Of a stretch of 64,000 bases of DNA, positions 7,882 to 16,312 are shown piece after piece. The stretch spans positions 1-64,000 of the forward strand of contig NZ_JBFAHM010000024.1 of the NCBI RefSeq assembly GCF_040654195.1. The letters are read 5' to 3'. The stretch is from Hamadaea sp013361475 (GTDB taxonomy: Bacteria > Actinomycetota > Actinomycetes > Mycobacteriales > Micromonosporaceae). How positions within the stretch are numbered: the stretch's first letter is position 1; every line of letters begins with the position of its first letter. The position numbers and the translations under genes were made by a program. The notes under the pieces were generated by a model. It did not search any database and was not told where the DNA came from. It was given only the letters and a program-made list of their open reading frames with translations.

Positions 7882-8436
7882 TCAGAATCGGCTCATCGAA
7901 TACCAGGTGGGGGCGAACACCAGGAGGACCAGCAGGGCGACGATCACCAGCGACAGAACTACTCGGCCACGGGTCAGGGGCGCCGGCGCGATGGGACGCT
8001 TGGTCCAGCGGCCGACCGCGACGACGGCGGCCACCGCGCCCAGCACGATGTTGTACGGCAGCAGGTCGAACTCACCGCGTACGACGTGGAAGCCACCGGC
8101 GAGGATCATCGTGAGCGTCAGGCCGGCCGCGGCGAGGGGCGTGAGGCTCGGCCGCACGCGGGTCATCGCCGGCAGGAGCACACCGACGCCGCCCAGCACC
8201 TCGGCGACGCCGATGAAGACGATCAAAGGCTGCGACACGGCGGCGTACCAGGCGACGGCCTGCGGCGCTGCGGCGTACAGGGCGTCGTCGTAGAGCAGCA
8301 CCTTGCCGAACCCGCTCCCGGCGAAGAAGACACCCAGCAGCGCCTGGAGCGCCCAGAGCACGCCGTTTCCGGTGATCCGCGTACGCCGCCGCTCAGTGCC
8401 GACGGCGAGCACATCCGCGCTGATCTGAGAAGTCAT
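7882..8436 (-). CDS. DoxX-family integral membrane protein
   Basis: 184 aa with ATG at 8436 preceded by AAGGAG (in CTCAAGGAGTGATCGGAC). After a short Arg-rich cytoplasmic N-terminus there are about five hydrophobic segments, the first being LQALLGVFFAGSGFGKVLLY, the DoxX signature with the conserved Gly and Lys. DoxX-like proteins are small quinone-associated or redox-stress membrane proteins; the exact role is unknown here. Monocistronic on the minus strand. Confidence 0.85.
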   Translation of the reverse strand: MTSQISADVLAVGTERRRTRITGNGVLWALQALLGVFFAGSGFGKVLLYDDALYAAAPQAVAWYAAVSQPLIVFIGVAEVLGGVGVLLPAMTRVRPSLTPLAAAGLTLTMILAGGFHVVRGEFDLLPYNIVLGAVAAVVAVGRWTKRPIAPAPLTRGRVVLSLVIVALLVLLVFAPTWYSMSRF

Positions 8437-8512
8437 GTCCGATCACTCCTTGAGTCGTGGGCTGGGGTGGCCCGATGTGTTCAAGGATCTCGACAGGGCG
8501 GCGGTCCTACAT

Positions 8513-8539
8513 CCGTGACGGATACGGATCCGGTCACGG
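8513..8539 (-). terminator. stem-loop between small ORF and doxX-like gene
   Basis: CCGTGAC...GTCACGG outer arms continue into GGAT...ATCC, giving an 11-bp stem with one bulged base and a 4-nt loop. It lies 48 bp downstream of the minus-strand gene ending at 8587 and could end its transcript, or serve as an operator for the DoxX gene. Confidence 0.45.
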
Positions 8540-8586
8540 AACCGGCCACGGAGCCACCCCGCACACGGCCCATAGCGAGACGATGG

Positions 8587-8832
8587 TCAGGCGGCCTGGT
8601 CCTCGTCGTCGACGACCTTGGCGCCCAGGGACATCGCCAGCGCCGTCATCCGGCGCACCGTCGGCTCGTCGGCGTGCCGTACCTCGATCACATCGTCGTC
8701 AAAGAAGAACGGCCTCGGCCGGCCCGCTCGCCCGTGTCGGATCCGACGCGGGCGGGCGATGACGGGAAGAACGGGCGGGCTCCGGCCCGCGGCCCATCGT
8801 GCGGCGATGAGCGGGGCGGCGGCCAGGATCAC
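8587..8832 (-). CDS. small hypothetical protein
   Basis: 81 aa, GTG start, 21 nt downstream of the glycosyltransferase gene on the same strand. The N-terminal 40 residues are hydrophobic then Arg/Pro-rich and not distinctive. The C-terminal part (FFFDDDVIEVRHADEPTVRR then MTALAMSLGAKVVDDE) looks like a genuine conserved small actinobacterial domain (EVRH..E.TVRRM..LA..LGAKV). The true start may therefore lie nearer to the FFFDDD segment. No function can be assigned. Confidence 0.5.
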   Translation of the reverse strand: MILAAAPLIAARWAAGRSPPVLPVIARPRRIRHGRAGRPRPFFFDDDVIEVRHADEPTVRRMTALAMSLGAKVVDDEDQAA

Positions 8833-8853
8833 GATCCGCGACCGGTGGTCCAG

Positions 8854-9966
8854 TCAGCGCGGCCTAGCGACCGAGTCGTAGATCTTCTCCAGTTCGGCGG
8901 TCTGCCGGACGAGGTCGAAGTGCTCAGTGACGAAAGCGTGGGCAGCTTCACCCATTGTCGCGCACAACCCGGGGTCGGCGAGCAGCCGCCGCAGGTTGGC
9001 CGCCAGCGCGACCGGGTCGCCTTCGGGACCGAGGAGGCCGGTTTCCTGGTGCCGCACTGCTTCGGGGATGCCACTGTGCAGAGTGGACACGGTGGGGAGC
9101 CCGTGGGAGGCGGCTTCGAGGATGGTCGTCGGCAGGCCTTCGCTGTCGCCGTCGGCCGCGGTCTTCGACGGGGCGACGAAGATCCGTGACTCGGCCATGC
9201 TGCGGCGGACGACCTCGGGCGGCTGAGCGCCGAGGAAGGTCGCGTCGAGCCCGAGATCGACCGCACGCTGCCGTAGCGAGTCCTCCAGGGGGCCGCCGCC
9301 GATCAGCAGCAGCCGGGGCTTGGTGTCGAGCAGCGACATCGCGGTGAGCAGGTCGTCGGCACCTTTCTTCTCGACGAGCCGGCCGACGAACAACAGGTCC
9401 CACCGCTTCTCCGCTGAATCGGTGTGCGGTGCGGGATCGAGCGCGACCCCGGTGTGGTGTACGCGTACCTTCCGTGGATCGGCTCCCAACTCGACCGCCT
9501 TGTCGCGGATGAAGCCGGAGACGGCGAGGATCACCGACGCGCGGGCGAACACCGTACGCAGATGCAGGCGGTAGCGGACGCCGCGTGGCCCGGCTTCCCG
9601 GGGTAGCCGGGTCACGTCGTACCCGTGGACGGTGACGATCAGCGGGATCCCCGCCTCCGCTGCGGCGCCGCTGATCATCCAGCCGTCTCCGGCGAAGTGC
9701 GCGTGCACGAGGTCGGGTTGCAGGCGCCGCAGCGCGGCACGTAGCAGCGCCGAGCGTCCGGTGAGCTTCAGCGCCACCAGCGCGCGGCGACCTACCGACG
9801 TCTCCGGGAACACGATCAGATCCGAGTCGGCCGCGACCGGCGAGTCGACCTTCACCGCACCGCCGAAAGTCGGCCGCCAGGAGGTCAGGGCGAGACCCTG
9901 CGCGCGGACGAAGGTTTCCGAGGCGGGCAGCATGCTGCTGCGCCAGATGAGGACCGAACCGCTCAC
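8854..9966 (-). CDS. GT4-family glycosyltransferase
   Basis: 370 aa from GTG at 9966, whose GTGA overlaps the stop of the upstream GT2 gene by 4 bp. GT-B fold: N-terminal acceptor half with the SETFVRAQ segment and DLVHAHFAGDGWM, a central linker, and the C-terminal nucleotide-sugar half starting LLFVGRLVEKKGADDLLTAM. The EX7E element reads EGLPTTILEAASHG. Retaining GT4 enzymes transfer sugars from NDP-donors to polysaccharide, glycolipid or small-molecule acceptors. Coupled translation with a GT2 gene suggests a common surface-glycan or exopolysaccharide step, although no polymerase or flippase is nearby. Confidence 0.9.
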   Translation of the reverse strand: MSGSVLIWRSSMLPASETFVRAQGLALTSWRPTFGGAVKVDSPVAADSDLIVFPETSVGRRALVALKLTGRSALLRAALRRLQPDLVHAHFAGDGWMISGAAAEAGIPLIVTVHGYDVTRLPREAGPRGVRYRLHLRTVFARASVILAVSGFIRDKAVELGADPRKVRVHHTGVALDPAPHTDSAEKRWDLLFVGRLVEKKGADDLLTAMSLLDTKPRLLLIGGGPLEDSLRQRAVDLGLDATFLGAQPPEVVRRSMAESRIFVAPSKTAADGDSEGLPTTILEAASHGLPTVSTLHSGIPEAVRHQETGLLGPEGDPVALAANLRRLLADPGLCATMGEAAHAFVTEHFDLVRQTAELEKIYDSVARPR

Positions 9967-10919
9967 ACCAACTCTGCCTGAGGACTGGACGTTCTGGACA
10001 AGGCCTTGTCGCGGAGCGTACGCCGAAGGCCGGGCGGGATCAGCCAGATCTGCAGGAACGTCACGTAGTCGATGAATCCCGGGCGGCCCCTGCACTGGGC
10101 CTCGCGGAGCAGCAGCCAGAACACTTTGGGGCTGCGCGTCTGCGCCGCCATGGAACTGACGACGCTCAGCACGATCGCGGCGTACGCCTTCTTCGTCACC
10201 AGCGACTCGTTGCGCCGCAGCCAGTCCAGCGACTGCTGCCATTTCGCCTCGAAGCTGATCCGCGGCCGGTCCTCGTCCTGATGCCAGATCACCAGCGGCT
10301 CTTCGACGTAGAGCAGCTCGGTGCCCTCGACGGCCAGCGCCCGCAGGGTCCAGTCCAGCTCCTGCATCCTGGGCACTTTCGGGGCGAACGGAACCTGCCG
10401 CAACACCTCGGTCGGCGCCATGATCGTCGAGGTCTGGATGAAGCCCTCACCGTGGAACAGCCCCCGGCGTACGGTGAAGTACTCGCTCCAAGGCTCGCCC
10501 GGCTGCCGCAACCGGCGCGGCATGGCGTACTCGGCTCGCGGGGTTCGGTTCAGCAGCCGGCTCGCCACGATCGGGCGGGATGCGCCACTCGCCTCCGCGG
10601 CGGCGAGCTGCTTGGCCAGTTTCTCCGGCAACCACTCGTCGTCGTCGTCCAACATGGCCGTCCACGGCGCTCGCGCCTCGCGTACGCCGGTGTTGCGGGC
10701 GTTCTGCGCGCCAGCCTTCTCCGGCAGTTCGATCACCCGCACCCGGGGATCGCCGAGCCCGGCCAGCGCTCGGCCGGTCGCCTCGTCCGGGCCGTCGACG
10801 ACCACGACGACCTCCAGGTCGGCCATCGTCTGGGCCAGGACGCTGCGCACCGCGCGCACCACCAGCTCGGGGCGGCCGAACGTCGGAATGACGGCGCTCA
10901 CCCGTGGACTGACCTGCAT
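9963..10919 (-). CDS. GT2-family glycosyltransferase
   Basis: 318 aa, ATG start. The GT-A fold opens with SAVIPTFGRPELVVRAVRSV and the VVDGPDE strand, and the metal-binding DXD motif reads MLDDDDEW around residue 95. A WHQDEDRP segment near residue 215 fits the catalytic-base region. The last ~80 residues are helical and basic, possibly membrane-proximal. Inverting GT2 enzymes use NDP-sugars; the acceptor is unknown. It is the first gene of a two-gene unit with the GT4 enzyme (4-bp overlap). Confidence 0.9.
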   Translation of the reverse strand: MQVSPRVSAVIPTFGRPELVVRAVRSVLAQTMADLEVVVVVDGPDEATGRALAGLGDPRVRVIELPEKAGAQNARNTGVREARAPWTAMLDDDDEWLPEKLAKQLAAAEASGASRPIVASRLLNRTPRAEYAMPRRLRQPGEPWSEYFTVRRGLFHGEGFIQTSTIMAPTEVLRQVPFAPKVPRMQELDWTLRALAVEGTELLYVEEPLVIWHQDEDRPRISFEAKWQQSLDWLRRNESLVTKKAYAAIVLSVVSSMAAQTRSPKVFWLLLREAQCRGRPGFIDYVTFLQIWLIPPGLRRTLRDKALSRTSSPQAELV

Positions 10920-10990
10920 TCGGCCGACGCTAGGGTCCGATCACGTCGCGAAGGTGAACGACAGGCTGCCCCGCGGCGTACGCGGTGCTG

Positions 10991-11707
10991 CTAAAGCGTG
11001 GCAAGCATCAGCGCGCTTCGCACATACTCCCAGGAGGCTTGCGACAGCAGACCCTTCGACGCCTCCGGCGCACCCCGGCCGTCGAGTTTGGCGTACATGC
11101 GCGCGACTATCGCCCGGTCGCCGCCGCTCATCTCGGCCATCACGGCGTTCCACCGCCGGACCAGCTCGCGCGCCTCCTCCGCGCTCGGATCGACTCCGGC
11201 CGCCGTGAGTTCGGCGGCCCGCTCGTCGAGGGCCGCGATCGACGCCATCCACTCGCCGAATCCGGCCGAGTGCCGCTGCTTCATCCGCGCCAGCTGCTCG
11301 TCGCTGAAGTACCGCTCCCGCACGATGACCTCCATGGTGTCCAGCAGCTCCTGTACCGGCAGGTCCGCCTGCCGAAGCGCCGCGTCGAGCGCGACCAGCC
11401 GGCGTCGCACGCGCTCCCAGCGGGTCAGCTCGGCTTCCGCGTGCTCCAGCTGCCGGCTCACCGCGTACGCGAGATCGTCGGGCTCGCCGTCCAGCGAGTG
11501 GCCGATGTCGGTCAGCGGGATGCCGAGCTGCCGCAGGGCGACGATCCGATACAGCCGGCGTACGTCGGCGGGGGTATAGAGCCGGTGTCCGGCCGACGAT
11601 CGCTCGGCCGGACACAACAGCCCGATCTCGTCGAAGTGATGCAGGGCCCGCACGGTCAGGCCCGTGGCGGCGGCCAGTTCGCCGACTCGCCACCGACGTT
11701 GCTCCAT
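10991..11707 (-). CDS. MerR-family regulator with TipAS ligand-binding domain
   Basis: 238 aa. Residues 1-75 are a MerR winged HTH (WRVGELAAATGLTVRALHHF then DEIGLLCPAERSSAGHRLYT), followed by a long dimerising helix and a C-terminal TipAS domain (about 115-238) with the ERYFSDEQLARMKQRH segment. TipA proteins bind thiopeptide-type antibiotics and related compounds and activate transcription, including their own. The promoter directly upstream has the over-long 19-bp spacer with a centred inverted repeat expected for MerR-type autoregulation. There is no obvious drug-inactivating gene next to it, so the protein may act partly as a drug-binding buffer, as proposed for TipA. Confidence 0.9.
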   Translation of the reverse strand: MEQRRWRVGELAAATGLTVRALHHFDEIGLLCPAERSSAGHRLYTPADVRRLYRIVALRQLGIPLTDIGHSLDGEPDDLAYAVSRQLEHAEAELTRWERVRRRLVALDAALRQADLPVQELLDTMEVIVRERYFSDEQLARMKQRHSAGFGEWMASIAALDERAAELTAAGVDPSAEEARELVRRWNAVMAEMSGGDRAIVARMYAKLDGRGAPEASKGLLSQASWEYVRSALMLATL

Positions 11708-11714
11708 GCCTCGG

Positions 11715-11745
11715 ACGCTATGCCCTGACGCCGCGTCAGGTGCAA
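11715..11745 (-). promoter_or_regulatory. MerR-type promoter/operator of the TipA-like gene
   Basis: On the minus strand TTGCAC (-35, 11740-11745) and TAGCGT (-10, 11715-11720) are separated by exactly 19 bp. The spacer contains the perfect inverted repeat CCTGACG-CGG-CGTCAGG (11724-11740). The start ATG follows only 7 nt after the -10 box, so the transcript is probably leaderless. Confidence 0.75.
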
Positions 11746-11794
11746 GACATCGGCGCGGCCACGTGGGCCGCGCCGACGGGCGTACGAGCGGATG

Positions 11795-12622
11795 TCAGGC
11801 CTTGAGGAAGGCCAGCAGGTCGGCGTTGAACTCGTCCTGGTGCGTCGCGGTCAACCCGTGCGGCGCGCCCTTATAGACCTTCAGCTCGCTGTTCTTGATG
11901 AGCTTGGACGACTTGTTCGCCGACGCCACGATCGGCACGATCTGGTCGTCGTCGCCGTGGATGATCAGCGTCGGCACGTCGATCTTCTTGCAGTCCTCGG
12001 TCAGGTCGGTCTCGGAGAACGCCTTGATGCAGTCGTATGCGCCCTTGAAGCCGACCGTCATGCCCTGGAGCCAGAAGTGGTCCCGAAGGCCTTGGCTGAC
12101 CTGGGCGCCGTCGCGGTTCGCACCGTAGAACGGGATGCTCAGGTCGTGCCAGTACTGCGAGCGGTCGCGTTCCACTCCGGCGCGGATTTCGTCGAAGGCG
12201 CTGCGCGGCGTCCCTTCGGGGTTCGCGTCGGTTTGGAGCATCAGCGGCGGGATCGCGCCGACGAGGACCGCCTTCGCCACCCGGTCGGTGCCGTGGCGGG
12301 CCATGTAGCGGGTGATCTCACCGCCACCGGTCGAGTGCCCGACGAGCACGACGTCGCGCAGGTCGAGGTCGTTGATCACGGTGGCCAGGTCGTCGGCGTA
12401 CGTGTCGAGGTCGTTGCCTTCCCACGGTTGGCTCGAGCGGCCGTGGCCGCGCCGGTCGTGGGCGACTGCCCGGAAGCCGTTGGAGACGACGTACCACATC
12501 TGGTCGTCCCAGGCGTCCGCCGTCAGGGGCCAGCCGTGGCTGAAGACCACCGGCTGCCCGGTCCCCCAATCCTTGTAGAAGATCTTCGTGCCGTCTTGGG
12601 TGGTGACCGTTCCGGTACTCAT
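11795..12622 (-). CDS. alpha/beta hydrolase (non-heme chloroperoxidase/arylesterase type)
   Basis: 275 aa, ATG start. The features of the cofactor-free haloperoxidase/esterase branch are visible: VVFSHGWPLTADAWDDQM oxyanion region, AHDRRGHGRSSQPW, the nucleophile elbow VGHSTGGGE (Ser about 96), the acid in GDDDQIVP, and the His in PHGLTATH. The length is normal for the family. It should be a cytoplasmic serine hydrolase with esterase and possibly perhydrolase activity; the natural substrate is unknown. It lies upstream of, and on the same strand as, the TipA-like gene, with that gene's own promoter in the gap. Confidence 0.88.
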   Translation of the reverse strand: MSTGTVTTQDGTKIFYKDWGTGQPVVFSHGWPLTADAWDDQMWYVVSNGFRAVAHDRRGHGRSSQPWEGNDLDTYADDLATVINDLDLRDVVLVGHSTGGGEITRYMARHGTDRVAKAVLVGAIPPLMLQTDANPEGTPRSAFDEIRAGVERDRSQYWHDLSIPFYGANRDGAQVSQGLRDHFWLQGMTVGFKGAYDCIKAFSETDLTEDCKKIDVPTLIIHGDDDQIVPIVASANKSSKLIKNSELKVYKGAPHGLTATHQDEFNADLLAFLKA

Positions 12623-12681
12623 TCGGTTGAGCGTATTCGCAGGTCAGAAGGCATGTGGCGGGTTTGTGAGATCCTCGTCCG

Positions 12682-13197
12682 GTGGTTGATCTGCTGCTGA
12701 TGGTCAACGGGCTGCCGGGCTCGGGAAAGTCGACGCTGGCGACCGGACTGGGCGCTGCGCTGGGCGTACAAGTGATCTCGAAGGACGTCGTGAAGGACGG
12801 CCTGCAGGCGCTCTTCCCGGCGGTTCCGGCGCGAGCCTTGGGCGCGGCCGCGATGGAGGCGGCCTACACGCTGATCGCGGGCATGGCCGGAACGGTGGTG
12901 CTGGAGTCGTGGTGGTTCCGGCCACGCGACCTTGAGTTCGCGCGGGCCGGGCTGCGCGGCGCCGCGGTGGTCGAGCTGTGGTGTGACGTCCCGGTCGAGA
13001 TCGCCAGGCGGCGGTACGCGAGCCGCGAGCGACCGGCGCACTATGAGGACGACCGGCGTCTGGCGGAGTCGTGGCCCGATTGGGCGCTGCGCGCCGAACC
13101 GCTGGCGCTCGGCCCGGTCCTGCGGGTCGACACTTCGTCCGATGTGGACTTCGTGGCGCTGGCGAGCCGGATCGCGTCAGTCCGGCCAGGCCGGTGA
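12682..13197 (+). CDS. AAA-type P-loop kinase (zeta/adenylate-kinase-like)
   Basis: 171 aa, GTG start. Walker A is NGLPGSGKST at residues 8-17. A short NMP-kinase-type fold follows: SKDVVKDGLQ after strand 2, an LESWWFRP segment at the Walker-B position, and a lid with RYASRERPAHYED. Family members (AAA_33) phosphorylate small molecules such as nucleosides, shikimate-like acids, aminoglycosides or chloramphenicol. No antitoxin gene is adjacent, so a zeta-toxin role is not supported. Its 3' end overlaps the convergent DinB-like gene by 21 bp. Confidence 0.8.
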   Translation: MVDLLLMVNGLPGSGKSTLATGLGAALGVQVISKDVVKDGLQALFPAVPARALGAAAMEAAYTLIAGMAGTVVLESWWFRPRDLEFARAGLRGAAVVELWCDVPVEIARRRYASRERPAHYEDDRRLAESWPDWALRAEPLALGPVLRVDTSSDVDFVALASRIASVRPGR

Positions 13198-13767
13198 CCG
13201 GCCGAGATGCGCGACGATCCGATCCAGCGGCGCGGCCTGCGGATCGGCGGCCACGGCTCGGCTGAAGAACGTGCCGCGGTTGTCACCATCGGGAATGGAC
13301 TCGGCGATCGCGAGTGACTCGGCGAGCACGTCGTCGTCCAGCTCGTACGACACGCCCAAGGTACGCGCGACGTCCCAGCCGTGCACGACGGCGTCGATCA
13401 GGTGGGCCCGGACGGCGTTGGGTCCCTTGATCGGCTGGCCCGTGGTGAACTCGGGGATCACGAAGTCGCGCTCCAGCACGCCGTCTTCGGCGATCGCCCG
13501 CTCGACGTCTGCGGCGGCCTCGGCGTAGCGGTTGATCGCCTCGTCGCCGTGATCCACCGGATGCCAGTCGTCGACCGTGGTGACCGCGCCGCGCGCGGCG
13601 CCGGCGAACCCGCGGTCCTGCACCGTCATGTGGGCGAGCAGGTCGGCCAGCGTCCAGCCCGCGCACGGCGTCGGGCGGCCCAGATCGGCCGGGGTCGCCT
13701 GCGCGACCGCACCGGCGCAGGCACGCATCGCCCGGCTGTGCAGGTCCTGGAGCTTCTTGATCGCCAT
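13177..13767 (-). CDS. maleylpyruvate-isomerase/DinB-like (TIGR03086-type) protein
   Basis: 196 aa from ATG at 13767 (MAIKKLQDLHSRAM); ten further codons are open upstream. The four-helix DinB-like metal-binding fold is recognised by RPTPCAGWTLADLLAHMTVQ (first His) and the later HLIDAVVHGWDVART segment with a second metal His. Proteins of this group are mycothiol-dependent isomerases/transferases or uncharacterised metal enzymes in actinobacteria. The reaction is not known for this member. Confidence 0.82.
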   Translation of the reverse strand: MAIKKLQDLHSRAMRACAGAVAQATPADLGRPTPCAGWTLADLLAHMTVQDRGFAGAARGAVTTVDDWHPVDHGDEAINRYAEAAADVERAIAEDGVLERDFVIPEFTTGQPIKGPNAVRAHLIDAVVHGWDVARTLGVSYELDDDVLAESLAIAESIPDGDNRGTFFSRAVAADPQAAPLDRIVAHLGRSPAWPD

Positions 13768-13797
13768 GCGCCGAATGCTATCCGGGACATCCGACAC

Positions 13798-13837
13798 GCA
13801 ACGCCCCAGCGCGGCCGAGACCGGGCTGGGGCGTTGC
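13798..13837 (-). terminator. terminator of the HesB-like gene
   Basis: Perfect 13-bp arms (GCAACGCCCCAGC and complement) enclose a 14-nt loop. The hairpin is 14 bp beyond the stop of the HesB-like gene and 30 bp upstream of the next minus-strand start. Confidence 0.7.
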
Positions 13838-13851
13838 GCAAACGGAACGGA

Positions 13852-14142
13852 CTATCGGTCGAGTTCCTGGTCGGCGAGGACGAACTGGATCTCGCCGCCG
13901 TCGGTCATCGTGGCGTCGATCATCTTCTCGTCCAGCAGGAGCGTGGCATCGGAGTCCAGGAACAGCAGGGCGTCCCCGCTGGACAGGATCTGGTCTCCGT
14001 CGGCGGGCGCGGCGACGAGGCTGAGCTGCAGCGTGCCCGCACCCTCTCCGGACGAGATACGCAGCCCGGACCCGTCCGGGATCTGGGGTGCGTCGGTCAG
14101 CGCGCGGATGGCGTCCGCGGCGCGCTCGGTTACGGCAAGCAT
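13852..14142 (-). CDS. HesB/IscA-fold protein without cysteine ligands
   Basis: 96 aa from ATG at 14142 (MLAVTERAADAIRALTD). The fold is that of A-type Fe-S carriers: an N-terminal helix, GLRIS strand, then LQLSLVAAP, LFLD and the terminal FVLADQ strand. However, there is no cysteine anywhere in the protein, whereas true IscA/ErpA proteins need three (one central and a C-terminal CxC). It therefore cannot bind an Fe-S cluster in the known way. Such Cys-free homologues are frequent in actinobacteria and sometimes annotated as adhesin. Monocistronic, followed by a strong terminator. Confidence 0.75.
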   Translation of the reverse strand: MLAVTERAADAIRALTDAPQIPDGSGLRISSGEGAGTLQLSLVAAPADGDQILSSGDALLFLDSDATLLLDEKMIDATMTDGGEIQFVLADQELDR

Positions 14143-14259
14143 GTGGAGAGCCCTTCTTGTGACGACTCTGGGCAAAGCTCCAACGTGCCCGCATCCGGCC
14201 ACCTATTCAAGCGTTTCGCCGGGTTTATCCGCCTAGCATCGGGGTAGGCAGCGCGGCTT

Positions 14260-15060
14260 TCACTTCAAGACGTCGTCCAGGAAGTCGATGCCGGCGTCGA
14301 TCAGCCCGCCGATGTCGGCGTATCCGACGAAGCAGTGGTCACCGCCCTCGGCGGCCAGGAGGTCGCAGCGTACGCCGACCCCGCGCAGCGCCTCGGCCAG
14401 CGCGACCGACTGTGCGAACGGCACGACCTGGTCGTCGGTGCCGTGCACGGCGAGGAACGGCGGCGCGCCCGCGTGCACCCGATGCACCGGGCTGGCCGCC
14501 CGGGCGGTCTCGGTCACCGTCTTGAGCGCTCCGCCGAGATACATCGCGACGTTGTCGCCGGGATCGTCGCGGCCCCGCAAGGCGACGAAGTCGGAGACGC
14601 CGTACCAGTCGACGACCGCCTGCACTGCGGTGTCCCCGCTGCCCAGCAGCCCGGCGAGCGCGGCGAGCTGACCGCCGGCGGACTCGCCCAGCGTCGCGAA
14701 CCGGTCCGCGTCCAGCCCGAACCGGCCGGCGTACGCCCGGACCCAGCGGATGGCCGCCTGGACGTCGTCGAGCTGCCCCGGGAAGGAGATCTCGCGGCCG
14801 AGCCGGTAGTCGACGTCGGCGACGGCGTAGCCCCGGTCCACCAGGCGCTGGTGGAAGCCGAACGGTGAGATCGAGTCCGGCAGCCAGACCCGGCTGCCGG
14901 ACATCCACCCGCCCCCATGCACCCAGAACACCACCGGGAAGGGCCCCTCACCCGCCGGAATGTGCAGATCCAGCTGGAGCGGGCGGTACCCAGGCGGGTC
15001 GGCGACCACGATGCCCGGGTGCGTCACCGTAGGTCGGGGCATGAACGGCAGAAGATCCAT
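14260..15060 (-). CDS. alpha/beta hydrolase of the BD-FAE/esterase-lipase (HSL-like) type
   Basis: 266 aa, ATG start. The oxyanion-hole motif is WVHGGGWMSGS, the nucleophile elbow GESAGGQLAALAG, the acid in HGTDDQVVPF and the catalytic His in EGGDHCFVG. A YRLGREISFPGQLDDVQAAI segment is typical of the acetyl-esterase/kynurenine-formamidase-like BD-FAE group. No signal peptide, so intracellular. The substrate is probably a small ester or carbohydrate acetate, inferred from family only. The 210-bp region upstream contains no recognised gene. Confidence 0.87.
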   Translation of the reverse strand: MDLLPFMPRPTVTHPGIVVADPPGYRPLQLDLHIPAGEGPFPVVFWVHGGGWMSGSRVWLPDSISPFGFHQRLVDRGYAVADVDYRLGREISFPGQLDDVQAAIRWVRAYAGRFGLDADRFATLGESAGGQLAALAGLLGSGDTAVQAVVDWYGVSDFVALRGRDDPGDNVAMYLGGALKTVTETARAASPVHRVHAGAPPFLAVHGTDDQVVPFAQSVALAEALRGVGVRCDLLAAEGGDHCFVGYADIGGLIDAGIDFLDDVLK

Positions 15061-15270
15061 GCCCCCAACCTACGCCCGGCAAGTCTCCCCAGTAGGTGGT
15101 GGCGGGCGCGGCGGCACGCACCGCACCGACACGCCCGCCGTGGCGGGGCACGGCCGCCGAGGGGAGTCGAACCGGAGTCTTCACCGAAGGAGCTACGGGG
15201 CGTAGAAATCACGTGTCATGCGGCGAACGCTAGCGGGATGATCGCCGGGCCGAGAGTTGTCACGGAGGTC

Positions 15271-16251
15271 TTATCGCGCGGGATAAGGCTCCGGATGATG
15301 CCGCAGCCATCGGGTGTACGCCGTGCTCCGGGCCACCGCGTCGGCGTACGCGGAGCGCGCGTGACCCACGACCTGATCGGCCGCAGCCGAGGCCGCCGAC
15401 CCCGGTCGCCACCCGATCAGGTGACGCCACCGCAGCCCGTCGGAGCGCAGCGGCACCACCGCGACACCCGGCGAACCCCGGAAGGTCGGCTGGCACAGGG
15501 CGACCGCGTCCCCCGTACGCACGAGGTCGATGCAGCCGCCGACGTCGGTCTCGAAGATCGGGCGGGGAGCGAACCCGGCACGGGCGCAGGCGGCCGCGAA
15601 ACAGTCGGCGAAGCAGCCGTCCCCGGGGGTGGCCGCCCAGAACGCGTCGGCCAGCTGAGCGAGATCGACCTCGTCGGACGCGGCCAGCGGATGGTCTGCC
15701 GACAACAGGATGAACACGGGCGCGTCGGCGATCAGCTCCCAGGACAGCCGGGCGCTCAGCTCGGACCGCGCCTCGCCGAGCGCGCCGCCGCACATGCCGA
15801 CCAGGGCGAAGTCCAGTTTGTCGCCGAGCAGCATCTCCTGGAGTTCTACCGTGGACCACGACGGGTGGGAGGTGATCCGCGCGGCCGGCTGATCGGCGCT
15901 GAGCCGGGCGACGAGCCCGCCGATCAGCGGCCCGTTCACCGCCCCGAGCCGGTACGCCGCCGGTTCGGCCGGCTGCGACAGGCTCTCGGCAAGCCGGGTC
16001 GCCTCCTCCTCCAGCCCTTGCGCCGCCGGGAGCAGCACCCGGGCGCGAGCCAGCACCAGCTCGCCCAGCTCGGTCGGGCGTACGCCGGTGTGGTCGCGGT
16101 CGAACAGCCGGCCGCCGAAGATGCGCTCGATCCGTTGCAGCTGCGTGGTCAACGCGGGCGTGGCCAGCCCCAGCCGGGCCGCGGCCTTGGTGACACTGCC
16201 CGCGTCGGCGATTTCGCACACCGCCCGGAGGTGGCGGAGTTCCACCCGCAT
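15271..16251 (-). CDS. LysR-family transcriptional regulator
   Basis: 326 aa, ATG start. The N-terminal winged HTH is classical (LRHLRAVCEIADAGSVTKAA then ARLGLATPALTTQLQRIE). A long linker helix leads into a periplasmic-binding-like effector domain (about 95-300). The protein is Cys-rich in the effector domain (GMCGGAL, GDGCFADCF), which is uncommon and could allow thiol sensing (inference). No divergent metabolic gene is adjacent: the next gene on the plus strand, a small DUF1772-like membrane protein, starts 61 bp away and is the likely target. Confidence 0.9.
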   Translation of the reverse strand: MRVELRHLRAVCEIADAGSVTKAAARLGLATPALTTQLQRIERIFGGRLFDRDHTGVRPTELGELVLARARVLLPAAQGLEEEATRLAESLSQPAEPAAYRLGAVNGPLIGGLVARLSADQPAARITSHPSWSTVELQEMLLGDKLDFALVGMCGGALGEARSELSARLSWELIADAPVFILLSADHPLAASDEVDLAQLADAFWAATPGDGCFADCFAAACARAGFAPRPIFETDVGGCIDLVRTGDAVALCQPTFRGSPGVAVVPLRSDGLRWRHLIGWRPGSAASAAADQVVGHARSAYADAVARSTAYTRWLRHHPEPYPAR

Positions 16252-16312
16252 TGGATGATGCTACGACTCCAGCCACGGCCAGTACCAGGTCGCCGTTCAC
16301 TATCGTGGGCAC

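Noticed and set aside
12682..13197. Zeta toxin of a toxin-antitoxin pair
   Set aside because: A P-loop kinase is clear, but there is no small antitoxin gene upstream and the family also covers ordinary small-molecule kinases.
15150..15215. GGTTCGACTCCCC on the minus strand, reminiscent of a tRNA/tmRNA T-loop
   Set aside because: The five bases on either side do not pair into a T-stem, no acceptor stem, anticodon arm or CCA end can be drawn, and no integrase is nearby.
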